Shown here: positions 7,472-14,241 of the stretch, in pieces
How positions within the stretch are numbered: the stretch's first letter is position 1
Layout of the letters: every line of letters begins with the position of its first letter
Source: Legionellaceae bacterium
GTDB lineage: Bacteria > Pseudomonadota > Gammaproteobacteria > Legionellales > Legionellaceae
Direction: 5' to 3'
Assembly: GCA_023266075.1 (NCBI GenBank)
Contig: JAHFRX010000007.1
Coordinates: forward strand, 1-20,916
DNA length: 20,916 nt
Translations under genes and position numbers: made by a program
The notes under the pieces: generated by a model
What the model was told of the DNA's origin: nothing
Seen by the model: the letters and a program-made list of their open reading frames with translations, nothing else
Database searches by the model: none

Positions 7472-8683
7472 CTAGCTAACAAACCAGTGGTTAAACAATA
7501 GCTTGATGGTGTCTTTAGTCCGTGCAAAAAATCCACCGCGCGGCGCATCATTTAGCGCGTAAAGTGGCTCGGTGGTAATCACCTGATCATTCAATTGAAT
7601 GACGAGCTCACCGATGGTGTCACCTTTATTGATGGGTGCTTGGACATATTTAGGAATCTTCGTGCTGACAGCAAGTCGTTGATACTGTCCTGCTGCGATA
7701 GTAATGTACTGATCGTGATGGAGTCCTATGGGAATTGTTTTATCAGTACCTTTGTAGATAGTGAGTGAGCTGATTGATTTATTCTTTTCATAGAGTTTGT
7801 GTGTTTCAAAGAAACGAAAACCGTAGTTTAAGAGTCGCTCGCTGTCATCAGCTCGGAGGGTTTCACTCGGTGAGCCTAAGACGACTGCAATTAAACGCAT
7901 GTTGTCTCGTTTTGCAGAAGAGACGAGGCAAAATCCTGCGTCATTGGTATGGCCTGTTTTAATGCCGTCTACATTAGCGTCGCGCCATAATAAACGGTTA
8001 CGGTTAGGTTGACGAATGCCATTAAACGTAAACCATTTTTGTTGGTACCAATGATAATATTCTGGGAAATCATTAATTAAAGCGCGTCCTAAAATAGCCA
8101 GATCTTTTGCTGTGGTATGTAGCTCTGGATTGGGCAGACCCGTACTATCGGTAAAATGACTATTGACCATACCCAGATTTTTAGCTTGTTGATTCATCAC
8201 ATCGGTAAAGCCTGCTTCACTACCACCGAGATGTTCAGCCATAGCAACACAAGCATCATTTCCTGAGTCAACAATAATGCCTTTTAGAAGGTCCTCGATA
8301 CTGACTGATTGCCCTTCTTTCACAAACATACGAGATCCGCCTGTTTTCCATGCTTCTTGGCTGATGCGTACCATATCGGTCAGGTGGATTTGATCATTTT
8401 TAAGCGCGTTTGAGATGACATATAATGTCATCATCTTCGTAAGACTTGCGGGAGGTAGTGCATCTTCGATATTTTTTTCTGCCAAAATTTTCCCACTATC
8501 CGCATCAATCAAAATATACGCTTTAGCGTTGAGTGCTGGCGGTGTTGGTGTAATCAGTGGGTTGACATTAACATTATTGGCGATTGGTCTTGCTAAGTCT
8601 CCTGCAGGAGGTGCTGCGAATACAGGATAAGTGAGTGTAAAAACAAGTGATAAGCAAGTCGTGATGATATGCATTTTTTTCAT
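7472..8683 (-). CDS. dacA: D-alanyl-D-alanine carboxypeptidase (PBP5/6 type) DacA
   Basis: This periplasmic enzyme removes the terminal D-Ala from peptidoglycan pentapeptides. From the ATG at 8683 the protein has 403 residues, usual for PBP5/6. A signal peptide (1-23/24) ends PVFA-A. The penicillin-binding motifs are complete: SLTK with nucleophile Ser80 and Lys83, SGN (140-142) and KTG (242-244). The C-terminal all-beta domain follows, then an amphipathic helix (about 385-403, FFARTKDTIKLLFNHW) that anchors the protein to the inner membrane's outer face. The frame is open back to 8752, but that extension would bury the signal peptide, so the start at 8683 (or ATG at 8674) is chosen; the upstream GAG is only a weak ribosome site. 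First gene of dacA-ybeD-lipB-dedA/PAP2, divergent from rlpA. Confidence 0.96.
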   Translation of the reverse strand: MKKMHIITTCLSLVFTLTYPVFAAPPAGDLARPIANNVNVNPLITPTPPALNAKAYILIDADSGKILAEKNIEDALPPASLTKMMTLYVISNALKNDQIHLTDMVRISQEAWKTGGSRMFVKEGQSVSIEDLLKGIIVDSGNDACVAMAEHLGGSEAGFTDVMNQQAKNLGMVNSHFTDSTGLPNPELHTTAKDLAILGRALINDFPEYYHWYQQKWFTFNGIRQPNRNRLLWRDANVDGIKTGHTNDAGFCLVSSAKRDNMRLIAVVLGSPSETLRADDSERLLNYGFRFFETHKLYEKNKSISSLTIYKGTDKTIPIGLHHDQYITIAAGQYQRLAVSTKIPKYVQAPINKGDTIGELVIQLNDQVITTEPLYALNDAPRGGFFARTKDTIKLLFNHWFVS

Positions 8684-8817
8684 AAAATTACTCGTGATCT
8701 TTAAAGCGTGAATATTATCATAGCTTAAAGTGAACGAAAACTCGAAAAGCATACAAAGGTCGCTTTTTGAAGTTTCTTTGGTATATACTGCATCTTTTAT
8801 TTAACATCAGGTTGTGA
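8684..8817. promoter_or_regulatory. Divergent dacA/rlpA promoter region
   Basis: 134 bases separate the two divergent cell-wall genes. For rlpA an extended -10 (TGG-TATATA, 8779-8787) is visible, without a good -35. For dacA the minus strand has TATGATAAT (about 8723-8715), again with only weak -35 candidates. The individual boxes are tentative; that both promoters lie here follows from gene orientation. Confidence 0.4.
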
Positions 8818-9630
8818 ATGGTACGGTTTTTATGCATGATGGTTGTTGTGTTTTTTACGGGTTGTCAGCAGTACCATCCGAGTGGAACGGCTTCTCATTC
8901 AATTCATCAGAAATCTAAAGTGCTTGTGCAGCAAAAATATGTACCTTCTAAGAAAGATAGTGCACCATCTGGACCGCCACCGAAAACATTTAAATCTGTA
9001 CAACCGAAGCATGAGCCGTTGAGTCGTTATGGCAATCCAGATACCTATTTGGTGAACGGCAAAAAATATAATGTGATGACATCAGCGTCGGGTTACCACG
9101 CACGTGGCCTTGCGTCGTGGTATGGCACTAAATTTCATACGAAAAGAACATCAAGCGGTGAGCATTATGATATGTATGCTTTGACCGCAGCACATCGTAC
9201 ATTGCCTTTGCCGACCTATGCGCGCGTTAAGAACTTAAGTAATGGGAAAGCAATTATTGTTAAAATCAACGATAGAGGCCCGTTTCACAGCAATCGTATT
9301 CTTGACCTTTCTTATGGTGCTGCTGTCAAGCTCGGTCTTTTTCCACGTGGGACGACGATGGTTGAGATTGAGGCGTTAAATTTATACCCACAAGGCGCGT
9401 CACATGTGGCGCAATATTATGTGCAAGCAGGGGCGTTTCAGTCCGCGCAGCTTGCCGCATCGATGAAAACTAAATTAGCACAACTGACGCGCGCTAGAGT
9501 GATGGTTGAGCCTCATCAGAAGCGCTACATTGTGAAGCTTGGGCCTTTTGCCGATAAACGCCGCACAGATGCGATGAAGGTTGTCTTACAGAAGCATGGT
9601 ATGAAAGGTGCTTTCTCTGTGTTACAGTAA
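8818..9630 (+). CDS. rlpA: Septal ring lytic transglycosylase / rare lipoprotein A RlpA
   Basis: RlpA is an outer-membrane lipoprotein that cleaves or binds stem-peptide-free glycan strands at the division site. The 270-residue protein starts with a short lipoprotein signal ending FTGC (Cys16 is the lipidation site; the -3 residue is Phe rather than the usual Leu). A Pro/Ser/Lys-rich linker leads to the double-psi beta-barrel RlpA domain (about 96-190): GLASWYG, the TSSGE and YALTAAHRTLP motifs and KINDRGPF, containing the conserved Asp of the active-site loop. A C-terminal SPOR domain (about 198-270, YYVQAGAFQSAQ) binds denuded glycan at the septum. AGG lies six bases before the ATG. The rlpA/dacA neighbourhood is conserved in gammaproteobacteria, though here the genes are divergent. 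Confidence 0.95.
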   Translation: MVRFLCMMVVVFFTGCQQYHPSGTASHSIHQKSKVLVQQKYVPSKKDSAPSGPPPKTFKSVQPKHEPLSRYGNPDTYLVNGKKYNVMTSASGYHARGLASWYGTKFHTKRTSSGEHYDMYALTAAHRTLPLPTYARVKNLSNGKAIIVKINDRGPFHSNRILDLSYGAAVKLGLFPRGTTMVEIEALNLYPQGASHVAQYYVQAGAFQSAQLAASMKTKLAQLTRARVMVEPHQKRYIVKLGPFADKRRTDAMKVVLQKHGMKGAFSVLQ

Positions 9631-9642
9631 TTTTTTCTTAGC

Positions 9643-10353
9643 CTAATCAATAACAACACGCGTACCTAAAAGCCCTCCGGCACCAGGTAAATCAATGAAT
9701 TCTTCATTGAGCCAGCGCGCATCTTCGATGAACATACGTATACAGCCATGGCTCGCGCGATATCCTGGAACGGTTTCGCTACCGTGGAGCGCATATCCTC
9801 TGTAAAAATGCATGCAATAAGGCATTTCAGCACCGCCATCAAAACCATCAGCGCTTTGCGGGAAGGCCGTTGAAACGCAGTCAAAGTCTTGTTTACGAAT
9901 AACTCTAAATTCACCGCTGGGTGTTTGGCAATGCCCATCGATGTGTGAGCAGTGCCCAGATCCAGAAGATAAAGGTCCCCACCATACCAGCTCGCCTTGC
10001 TCATCGTAAGCCGCCCATGCCAGTTCGTCTTGATTGATATAAATTGTTTTTTCGCCCGTAGGTTCAATATAACGAGGGAAAGGCGAGATATCATAAACAC
10101 TCAAATTTTCAAGATGATGAGGTACGGCTATCACCATGCCTGGTTTCAGCATCACGTTCATGCGATTGATGCGTTTGACGAGATCTTGTTGCTCGAGTGT
10201 TGGAAATAAATCGTCCCAAGAATCAGTGCTGGTGATACGCAAACAGTGATAACCCTCATTTTTGCATAATTGCTCACCGTAGCGCGTGGTTGAGTACGCA
10301 TTTTCAGCAGGAAAGAGAAAAATCATAGCGTATAAAATAAAAAATTTGTACAT
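9643..10353 (-). CDS. L,D-transpeptidase (YkuD domain), EnhA-like
   Basis: A 236-residue periplasmic enzyme expected to make 3-3 peptidoglycan cross-links or attach proteins to the wall. A signal peptide (about 1-21, ending NAYS) is followed by a short region (40-78) ending in LKPGMVIAVP, like a LysM-type segment. The YkuD catalytic domain covers about 101-235 with the signature HG (His190, ALHGSE) and SHGCIRM (201-207; nucleophile Cys204). Extra cysteines at 30, 37, 135, 142, 159 and 180 may form disulfides. The layout resembles the Legionella EnhA proteins, which are linked to host-cell entry, but the specific name is not certain. It converges on rlpA with only 12 bases between stops. No clear ribosome site precedes the ATG. 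Confidence 0.9.
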   Translation of the reverse strand: MYKFFILYAMIFLFPAENAYSTTRYGEQLCKNEGYHCLRITSTDSWDDLFPTLEQQDLVKRINRMNVMLKPGMVIAVPHHLENLSVYDISPFPRYIEPTGEKTIYINQDELAWAAYDEQGELVWWGPLSSGSGHCSHIDGHCQTPSGEFRVIRKQDFDCVSTAFPQSADGFDGGAEMPYCMHFYRGYALHGSETVPGYRASHGCIRMFIEDARWLNEEFIDLPGAGGLLGTRVVID

Positions 10354-10455
10354 GATAGGGTGTTTTTATGTTCTAGTTTATCAGGTTAGCGGCATTTTAA
10401 ATTGAAACTTGATGATTCTTTATAGAGATCATAGCTTGACCATTTAATGATCTGC

Positions 10456-10484
10456 TTGACATTATATTTTACATTTGATAGAAT
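10456..10484 (+). promoter_or_regulatory. Strong sigma-70-type promoter for the small membrane protein
   Basis: A perfect -35 TTGACA (10456-10461) and a -10 TAGAAT (10479-10484) are 17 bases apart. The transcript would start near 10491, giving a ~50-base leader before the ATG at 10543. It also rules out the longer in-frame start at 10447, which lies upstream of the promoter. Confidence 0.65.
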
Positions 10485-10542
10485 TCATTTGCTTAAAATA
10501 GAGCGTAACTACAACTGGTTAGATAACAGAAAAGGAGTTATG

Positions 10543-10809
10543 ATGACAAAGGTAAGTAGAACGAATGGTTTTTTTAATGATAATATTTATAGTAATATGT
10601 GGCATCTTGGTGTTACACCTGTTAGGGCGTTTACGTTGCCCGCACCGGCTGCTGTTCAATTGTTTGTAGCGGCATTACTTACACCAATCTCAATGATAGC
10701 GTTATGTTTTGCAGCGGTTTTTGCCGTATTACATAGTTTATTATTATTAGGAGCTGGAGTAGTCGATCGTTTTGAAAATACAAATAATAAAAAAATGTCA
10801 CCAGCATAA
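10543..10809 (+). CDS. Small membrane protein, 88 residues, unknown function
   Basis: I do not recognise this protein. The N-terminal 30 residues are polar (SRTNGFFNDNIYSNMW), residues about 34-76 are strongly hydrophobic with a Pro near 40 and again near 48, and the tail (79-88) is polar with several Lys and Asn. This fits two closely spaced membrane helices or one long hairpin, with no signal cleavage site. AAGGAG at 10532-10537 is five bases before the ATG at 10543; the ATG at 10540 in the same frame is too close. A near-consensus promoter and a strong hairpin frame the gene, so it is a free-standing, probably well-expressed unit rather than a chance open frame. It could be a stress, toxin-like or effector peptide; the sequence does not decide. 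Confidence 0.72.
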   Translation: MTKVSRTNGFFNDNIYSNMWHLGVTPVRAFTLPAPAAVQLFVAALLTPISMIALCFAAVFAVLHSLLLLGAGVVDRFENTNNKKMSPA

Positions 10810-10820
10810 GCCTTAACCCT

Positions 10821-10868
10821 ATAACGCGATGCTCGACTTTTCACTGAACAGTACGAGCATCGCGTTAT
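10821..10868. terminator. Bidirectional hairpin terminator between converging genes
   Basis: A perfect 15-bp inverted repeat (ATAACGCGATGCTCG at 10821-10835, its complement at 10854-10868) encloses an 18-base loop; ACT/AGT inside the loop can extend the stem past a one-base bulge. It lies between the stop of the small membrane gene (10809) and that of the ankyrin gene (10874). The downstream T-tract on the plus strand is broken (TTATTATAATT), and on the minus strand it is absent, so termination may be stronger in the plus direction. Confidence 0.75.
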
Positions 10869-10873
10869 TATAA

Positions 10874-13330
10874 TTAATAATTAACCATTTCACATGGTGT
10901 AGTTGTAGTTGTAGAATCTGTTTGTTGGGCCTCAATGAACAAGGTTCGATACTGAAAAGTTAACGTGGTCGTGATTGCTTTAACGACTTCATCGTGCCCC
11001 ATAATAAAGGCAATATCTTTGGGTAAAAGAGAGATTTTCAACTCATCAAATCTCTCTATTTTTGATTTATTTTCAATAAATTCATGCATTTTTTGTTCGG
11101 CAGCAGGGCTCTTTTTTTGTGCTAAACTTCTTAAATAATCAGCAGTTGAAACAAATGGGAGCGTATGTGAAGAATGCTTTGGATGTTGCAATATTAGTTT
11201 TATCATCTTGAGATGGCCCATTAGTGCAGTCATCCAGAGAGGAGTTATTCCAATTTTACTTGCTTGGTTTACATCAGCGCCTCGTTTGAGTAATTGCTCG
11301 ACAATGCCAAGATGACCATTGTGTATTGCCATTAAGAGAGGAGCTGCGCCATCGTTTCTTGCCTGATTGATATTAGCGCCACGTGCGAGTAATCGTTCAA
11401 CGATGTTAAGATGCCCCTTTTGTGCGGCGATAAAGAGAGGCGTTTCGCCATCGTTGTTTGCTTGATGGGTATCAGCGCCACGTGCGAGTAATCGCTCAAC
11501 GATATCAAGATGCCCCTTGTACGCGGCTATCAAGAGAGGGGTTACATCATCGTTTCTTGCTTGATTGATATTAGCGCTACGCGCGAGTAATTGTTCAACG
11601 ATGCCAAGATGCCCGTTCTGTGCTGCTATCAAGAGAGGCGTTTCGCCATCGTTATTTGCTTGATTGATATTAGCGCCACGTGCGAGTAATCGCTCAACGA
11701 TGTCAAGATGCTCCTTGTACACAGCCATCAAGAGAGGGGTTACGCCATCGTTTCTTGCTTGATTGATATTAGCGCCACGTGCGAGTAATCGTTCAACGAT
11801 GTCAAGATGTCCCTTTTGTGCGGCCATAAAGAGAGGAGTGGCTCCATCGTTGTTTGCTTGATTGATAGCAAGATCCTCTCGTTGACATAATTGTTTGATG
11901 ATGTCAGTATGCCCCTGATATGCTGCGATAAAGAGAGAGGTTTCGCCATTGTTTGCTTGGTTGATAGCAAGGTCCCTTCGTTCACATAATCGTCTGACAA
12001 TGTTGAGATGCCCCTTTTGTGCGGCCATAAAGAGAGGCGTTGCTCCATTGTTTTTTGCCTGATGGATATTAGCGCCACGCGTGAGTAATCGTTCAACGAT
12101 GTCAATATGGTTTTGTTGTGCTGCGATAAAGAGAGGAGTGGCTCCATCGTTGTTTGCTTGATGGATATTAGCGCCAGACGCGAGTAATCGTTCAACGATG
12201 TCAATATAGTCTTGTTGTGCTGCGATAATGAGAGGAGTTGCTCCATCGTTGTTTGCTTGATGGATATCAGCGCCACGCTCGAGTAATCGCTCAACGATGT
12301 CAAGATGCCCCTTGTATGCTGCTATCAAAAGAGGCGTTGCTCCATCGCTGTTGGCTTGATTGATAGCAGAACCTCGTTCGAGCAATTGTTCGAGGATGCC
12401 AAGATTGCCATAATTTGCTGCAATCCAAAGTAAATTAACAGCTTCTGATCGTTTTGCGATTTCTTCAGTAATCACATGATGCTGTTTTAACTGCGCTAAG
12501 TTTTCAGTTAATCGACGTTGGTAATCATCGGAATCTATCGTGTAATTGATATTATTTGAAATAATGGCCGTTGTATTAAATGCAGAATATCCAAAATCAT
12601 GGCCATCAAACCCGAACATTAAGGCAGAAGAGATGGTGTCTAATTGGCCTGATATATGAGCCGATGACTCCATCATGGGCTCTTTGTATTGATTGATATC
12701 CATCATACGCCAGAGTCGGCTGCTTGGGTTATAGGAGAGAGCGATGGCATGATCATGGCTAGATAATATGAACCCAATTTCAGTATCTGTTGGACAGTTT
12801 GCTTCATCGATTGCTTGAGCAAGCTCAGTAAGATAGTTTTTAATTTCTTCCTGGGTATAAATACCAGATTCATCGTAAATGGCTCTCAAACCACCGTGAA
12901 TCTCTGTGTTTTCTGATGCAGCAAATTCAGAGATAGAAACTATATCTTGTTGCGTTCGCGAGATACCAAACAGATCTGTATACATATCCGGAAGAAGGTA
13001 CAACATGATGTTGTCAAAAAAAGCAAGCGTATTGAATAACTCTTGTTCATCGCTGGATATCTGTTGATGTTGCCTGACTTTTTCTTTGGCTTGATTTATT
13101 TTTTCAAGCAATTGATCATCATGTAAAATGCGGTGCATCCGCTGAGTAAAAGCGGTTTCATCATGAGTCAGAATACTCTCAATCCATTTTATACTGATTC
13201 CTCGACAGATACCTTCATCAGCGATCGGAAGCAACGCTTTCAATGCTATGCCACGCAGGATGACTTCATGATGAATAATCAAAGGGGGGCTCGATTGATT
13301 TAAGGTTAATAGCGCATTAATGATGTGCAA
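10874..13330 (-). CDS. Ankyrin-repeat protein with N-terminal YopT/C58-like cysteine protease motif; candidate effector
   Basis: The 818-residue protein has two parts. Residues 300-717 form 13 ankyrin repeats of 33 residues (consensus G-ATPL-IAA--GH-DIVE-LL-RGAN-NQAN-D); repeats 5 and 6 are divergent, with LCERRDLAI in place of LLARGANI. The N-terminal 260 residues show the C58 order of catalytic residues: GICRGISIKW (Cys42), SSHDHAIAL (His194, or His192) and WRMMDINQY (Asp211), with an H-to-D gap of 17. Ankyrin arrays bind proteins and would give the protease its target. The tail (about 720-818) is helical and ends in a Thr run. No signal peptide is seen. The start is TTG at 13330, directly after an in-frame TAG and without a ribosome site; the next in-frame ATG (Met65) would lose Cys42. 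Repeat call very sure, protease call moderate. Confidence 0.85.
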   Translation of the reverse strand: MHIINALLTLNQSSPPLIIHHEVILRGIALKALLPIADEGICRGISIKWIESILTHDETAFTQRMHRILHDDQLLEKINQAKEKVRQHQQISSDEQELFNTLAFFDNIMLYLLPDMYTDLFGISRTQQDIVSISEFAASENTEIHGGLRAIYDESGIYTQEEIKNYLTELAQAIDEANCPTDTEIGFILSSHDHAIALSYNPSSRLWRMMDINQYKEPMMESSAHISGQLDTISSALMFGFDGHDFGYSAFNTTAIISNNINYTIDSDDYQRRLTENLAQLKQHHVITEEIAKRSEAVNLLWIAANYGNLGILEQLLERGSAINQANSDGATPLLIAAYKGHLDIVERLLERGADIHQANNDGATPLIIAAQQDYIDIVERLLASGANIHQANNDGATPLFIAAQQNHIDIVERLLTRGANIHQAKNNGATPLFMAAQKGHLNIVRRLCERRDLAINQANNGETSLFIAAYQGHTDIIKQLCQREDLAINQANNDGATPLFMAAQKGHLDIVERLLARGANINQARNDGVTPLLMAVYKEHLDIVERLLARGANINQANNDGETPLLIAAQNGHLGIVEQLLARSANINQARNDDVTPLLIAAYKGHLDIVERLLARGADTHQANNDGETPLFIAAQKGHLNIVERLLARGANINQARNDGAAPLLMAIHNGHLGIVEQLLKRGADVNQASKIGITPLWMTALMGHLKMIKLILQHPKHSSHTLPFVSTADYLRSLAQKKSPAAEQKMHEFIENKSKIERFDELKISLLPKDIAFIMGHDEVVKAITTTLTFQYRTLFIEAQQTDSTTTTTPCEMVNY
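11180..12433 (-). repeat. Tandem array of ~99-bp repeats coding for the ankyrin repeats
   Basis: Codons 300-717 of the ankyrin gene consist of twelve full and one partial copy of a 99-base unit; many copies differ at only a few positions (for example, the block GAGTAATCGTTCAACGATGT recurs, with single changes such as CGC for CGT). Two central copies (about 11846-12046) are more diverged and one is a codon longer. Such uniform copies suggest recent expansion by unequal recombination, so copy number may vary between strains. Confidence 0.9.
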
Positions 13331-13332
13331 CT

Positions 13333-13361
13333 ATAATAACGTATGATTTAAATTATTTCAA
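13333..13361 (-). promoter_or_regulatory. Promoter-like sequence just before the ankyrin gene
   Basis: On the minus strand TTGAAA (13361-13356) and TATTAT (13338-13333) are 17 bases apart. The -10 ends only two bases before the TTG called as start, so transcription from here would begin inside the first codons. Either the promoter is not used or the protein start is further in. Confidence 0.3.
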
Positions 13362-13394
13362 TTTGTTGCCTGAAGATTGTCTGGAAGGACACAG

Positions 13395-13781
13395 TTAAGC
13401 TTGTATTACAAAATCCGTATGATCCATATTACACATATGCCGTAAACGAATAAAAATTAATCCAAGTTCATTCATTGTAAGTTGCGCAAGACGGGGTTCA
13501 ATAAGACGCTTTACAGAAATAGAGCGACAATGCTCCACTAAAGCATAGCTATCCTTTTGCAGGCTATCCCTTGGCGGTAGTGCAACATGTAATTGAGCGC
13601 ACCCGGGATAAGATTGACTACTTAATGGACAAACTAAAACACTGGCTGGTTGCACATCTAAAACAAACTGACCCATTAAAACCACCACCGGTCTTATTTT
13701 TCCAATCTCAGCATGTTTCGAAGGATCCAGCCGTGCCAAATAGACGCCACCTTGTGTCAACAAGGTTATTTTTTCCACCAA
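13395..13781 (-). CDS. PemK/MazF-family endoribonuclease toxin
   Basis: The 128-residue protein has the PemK/MazF layout: GGVYLARLDPSKHAEIGKIR (11-30; the G-[DE]-[IV]-x-L...DP...G--RP loop), PVVVL strand, VLVCPLSS (48-55), and KDSYALVEHCRSISVKRLIE (76-95). These toxins cut mRNA at short sites when not bound by their antitoxin. The start is TTG at 13781 or GTG at 13778; GAGGGAG upstream suits either, slightly better the GTG. The first codons overlap the end of the antitoxin gene by 16 bases, so the two are translationally coupled, antitoxin first, as in most type II systems. Confidence 0.87.
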   Translation of the reverse strand: MVEKITLLTQGGVYLARLDPSKHAEIGKIRPVVVLMGQFVLDVQPASVLVCPLSSQSYPGCAQLHVALPPRDSLQKDSYALVEHCRSISVKRLIEPRLAQLTMNELGLIFIRLRHMCNMDHTDFVIQA

Positions 13782-14032
13782 AACTCTCCCTCATCTTTCA
13801 AAATAACGTCTAATTGCTCAAGATCATCTATTTCGCTCAAATAACCAGCTTGTTGCTTTAGCGTCTGAAACCCAGCAACCATATCCTGCTGCTCTCTCCT
13901 CAATCGATAAGCCTTGATTTCATTTTCAATCGCTAAACGAATAAATTGTGAGCGTGAAATATGCATTTTTTTAGCAATCCATGAACTATCCTGTGCTAAT
14001 GCATCAGGTATTACAATAGATAGTGCTGTCAT
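13766..14032 (-). CDS. Ribbon-helix-helix antitoxin partner of the PemK-like toxin
   Basis: From the ATG at 14032 the protein has 88 residues. The N-terminal 45 residues read as a ribbon-helix-helix fold: strand ALSIVIPDAL, then helix SSWIAKKM, then SRSQFIRLAIENEIKAY, the usual CopG/MetJ-like DNA-binding dimer. The C-terminal half is acidic with three tryptophan/phenylalanine residues near the end (EGEFWWKK), suited to wrapping over the toxin. GGTGA lies seven bases before the chosen ATG; the longer in-frame start at 14065 has no ribosome site and would overlap the promoter. Overlap with the toxin gene and operator-like repeats upstream support an autoregulated pair. Confidence 0.85.
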   Translation of the reverse strand: MTALSIVIPDALAQDSSWIAKKMHISRSQFIRLAIENEIKAYRLRREQQDMVAGFQTLKQQAGYLSEIDDLEQLDVILKDEGEFWWKK

Positions 14033-14051
14033 ATTGATATCACCATTAAAA

Positions 14052-14088
14052 ATCATATTATACATAATATCATATTAAATATGATATT
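14052..14088 (-). promoter_or_regulatory. Toxin-antitoxin promoter with operator-like inverted repeat
   Basis: On the minus strand a perfect TATAAT (14062-14057) stands 25 bases before the antitoxin ATG. Directly upstream is a perfect inverted repeat with 10-base arms (AATATCATAT at 14066-14075, its complement at 14079-14088, 3-base centre), where the promoter spacer would be. ATCATATTA recurs at 14052-14060, 14069-14077 and 14149-14157. Such repeated half-sites are typical of ribbon-helix-helix autorepression. Confidence 0.6.
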
Positions 14089-14201
14089 GCTTTACTTTTT
14101 AATATCGAACAACAATTCCGCTATGTGCATTGTCAATAAAAGTCATTTATCATATTACACTGAGCTTGACTCTCGTTGTAATTGCGATGTTCCAGTGAAT
14201 G

Positions 14202-14222
14202 AAATAAACTTGCCGTTTATTT
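14202..14222 (+). repeat. Small inverted repeat in the leader of the TPR gene
   Basis: AAATAAAC (14202-14209) and GTTTATTT (14215-14222) are complementary across five bases. The hairpin would sit just before the ribosome site (GAGG, 14233-14236) and might affect translation, or be a weak operator. AT-rich context makes chance occurrence possible. No convincing promoter was found for this gene in 14090-14241. Confidence 0.3.
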
Positions 14223-14241
14223 ATTTATCACTGAGGTTAAA

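Noticed and set aside
8684..8752. N-terminal extension of DacA to 8752
   Set aside because: It would place 23 polar residues before a normal signal peptide and lies in the divergent promoter region.
10447..10542. N-terminal extension of the small membrane protein to 10447
   Set aside because: It begins upstream of the TTGACA promoter and lacks a ribosome site, while the ATG at 10543 has AAGGAG at proper spacing.
11740..12303. A 187-codon open frame on the minus strand inside the ankyrin array
   Set aside because: The unit length is mostly 99 bases, a multiple of three, so an open alternative frame in one unit stays open in all. It has no ribosome site and a repetitive product.
14166..14194. 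TTGACT (14166-14171) as a -35 for the TPR gene
   Set aside because: No -10-like hexamer occurs at 15-19 bases downstream; the match stands alone.
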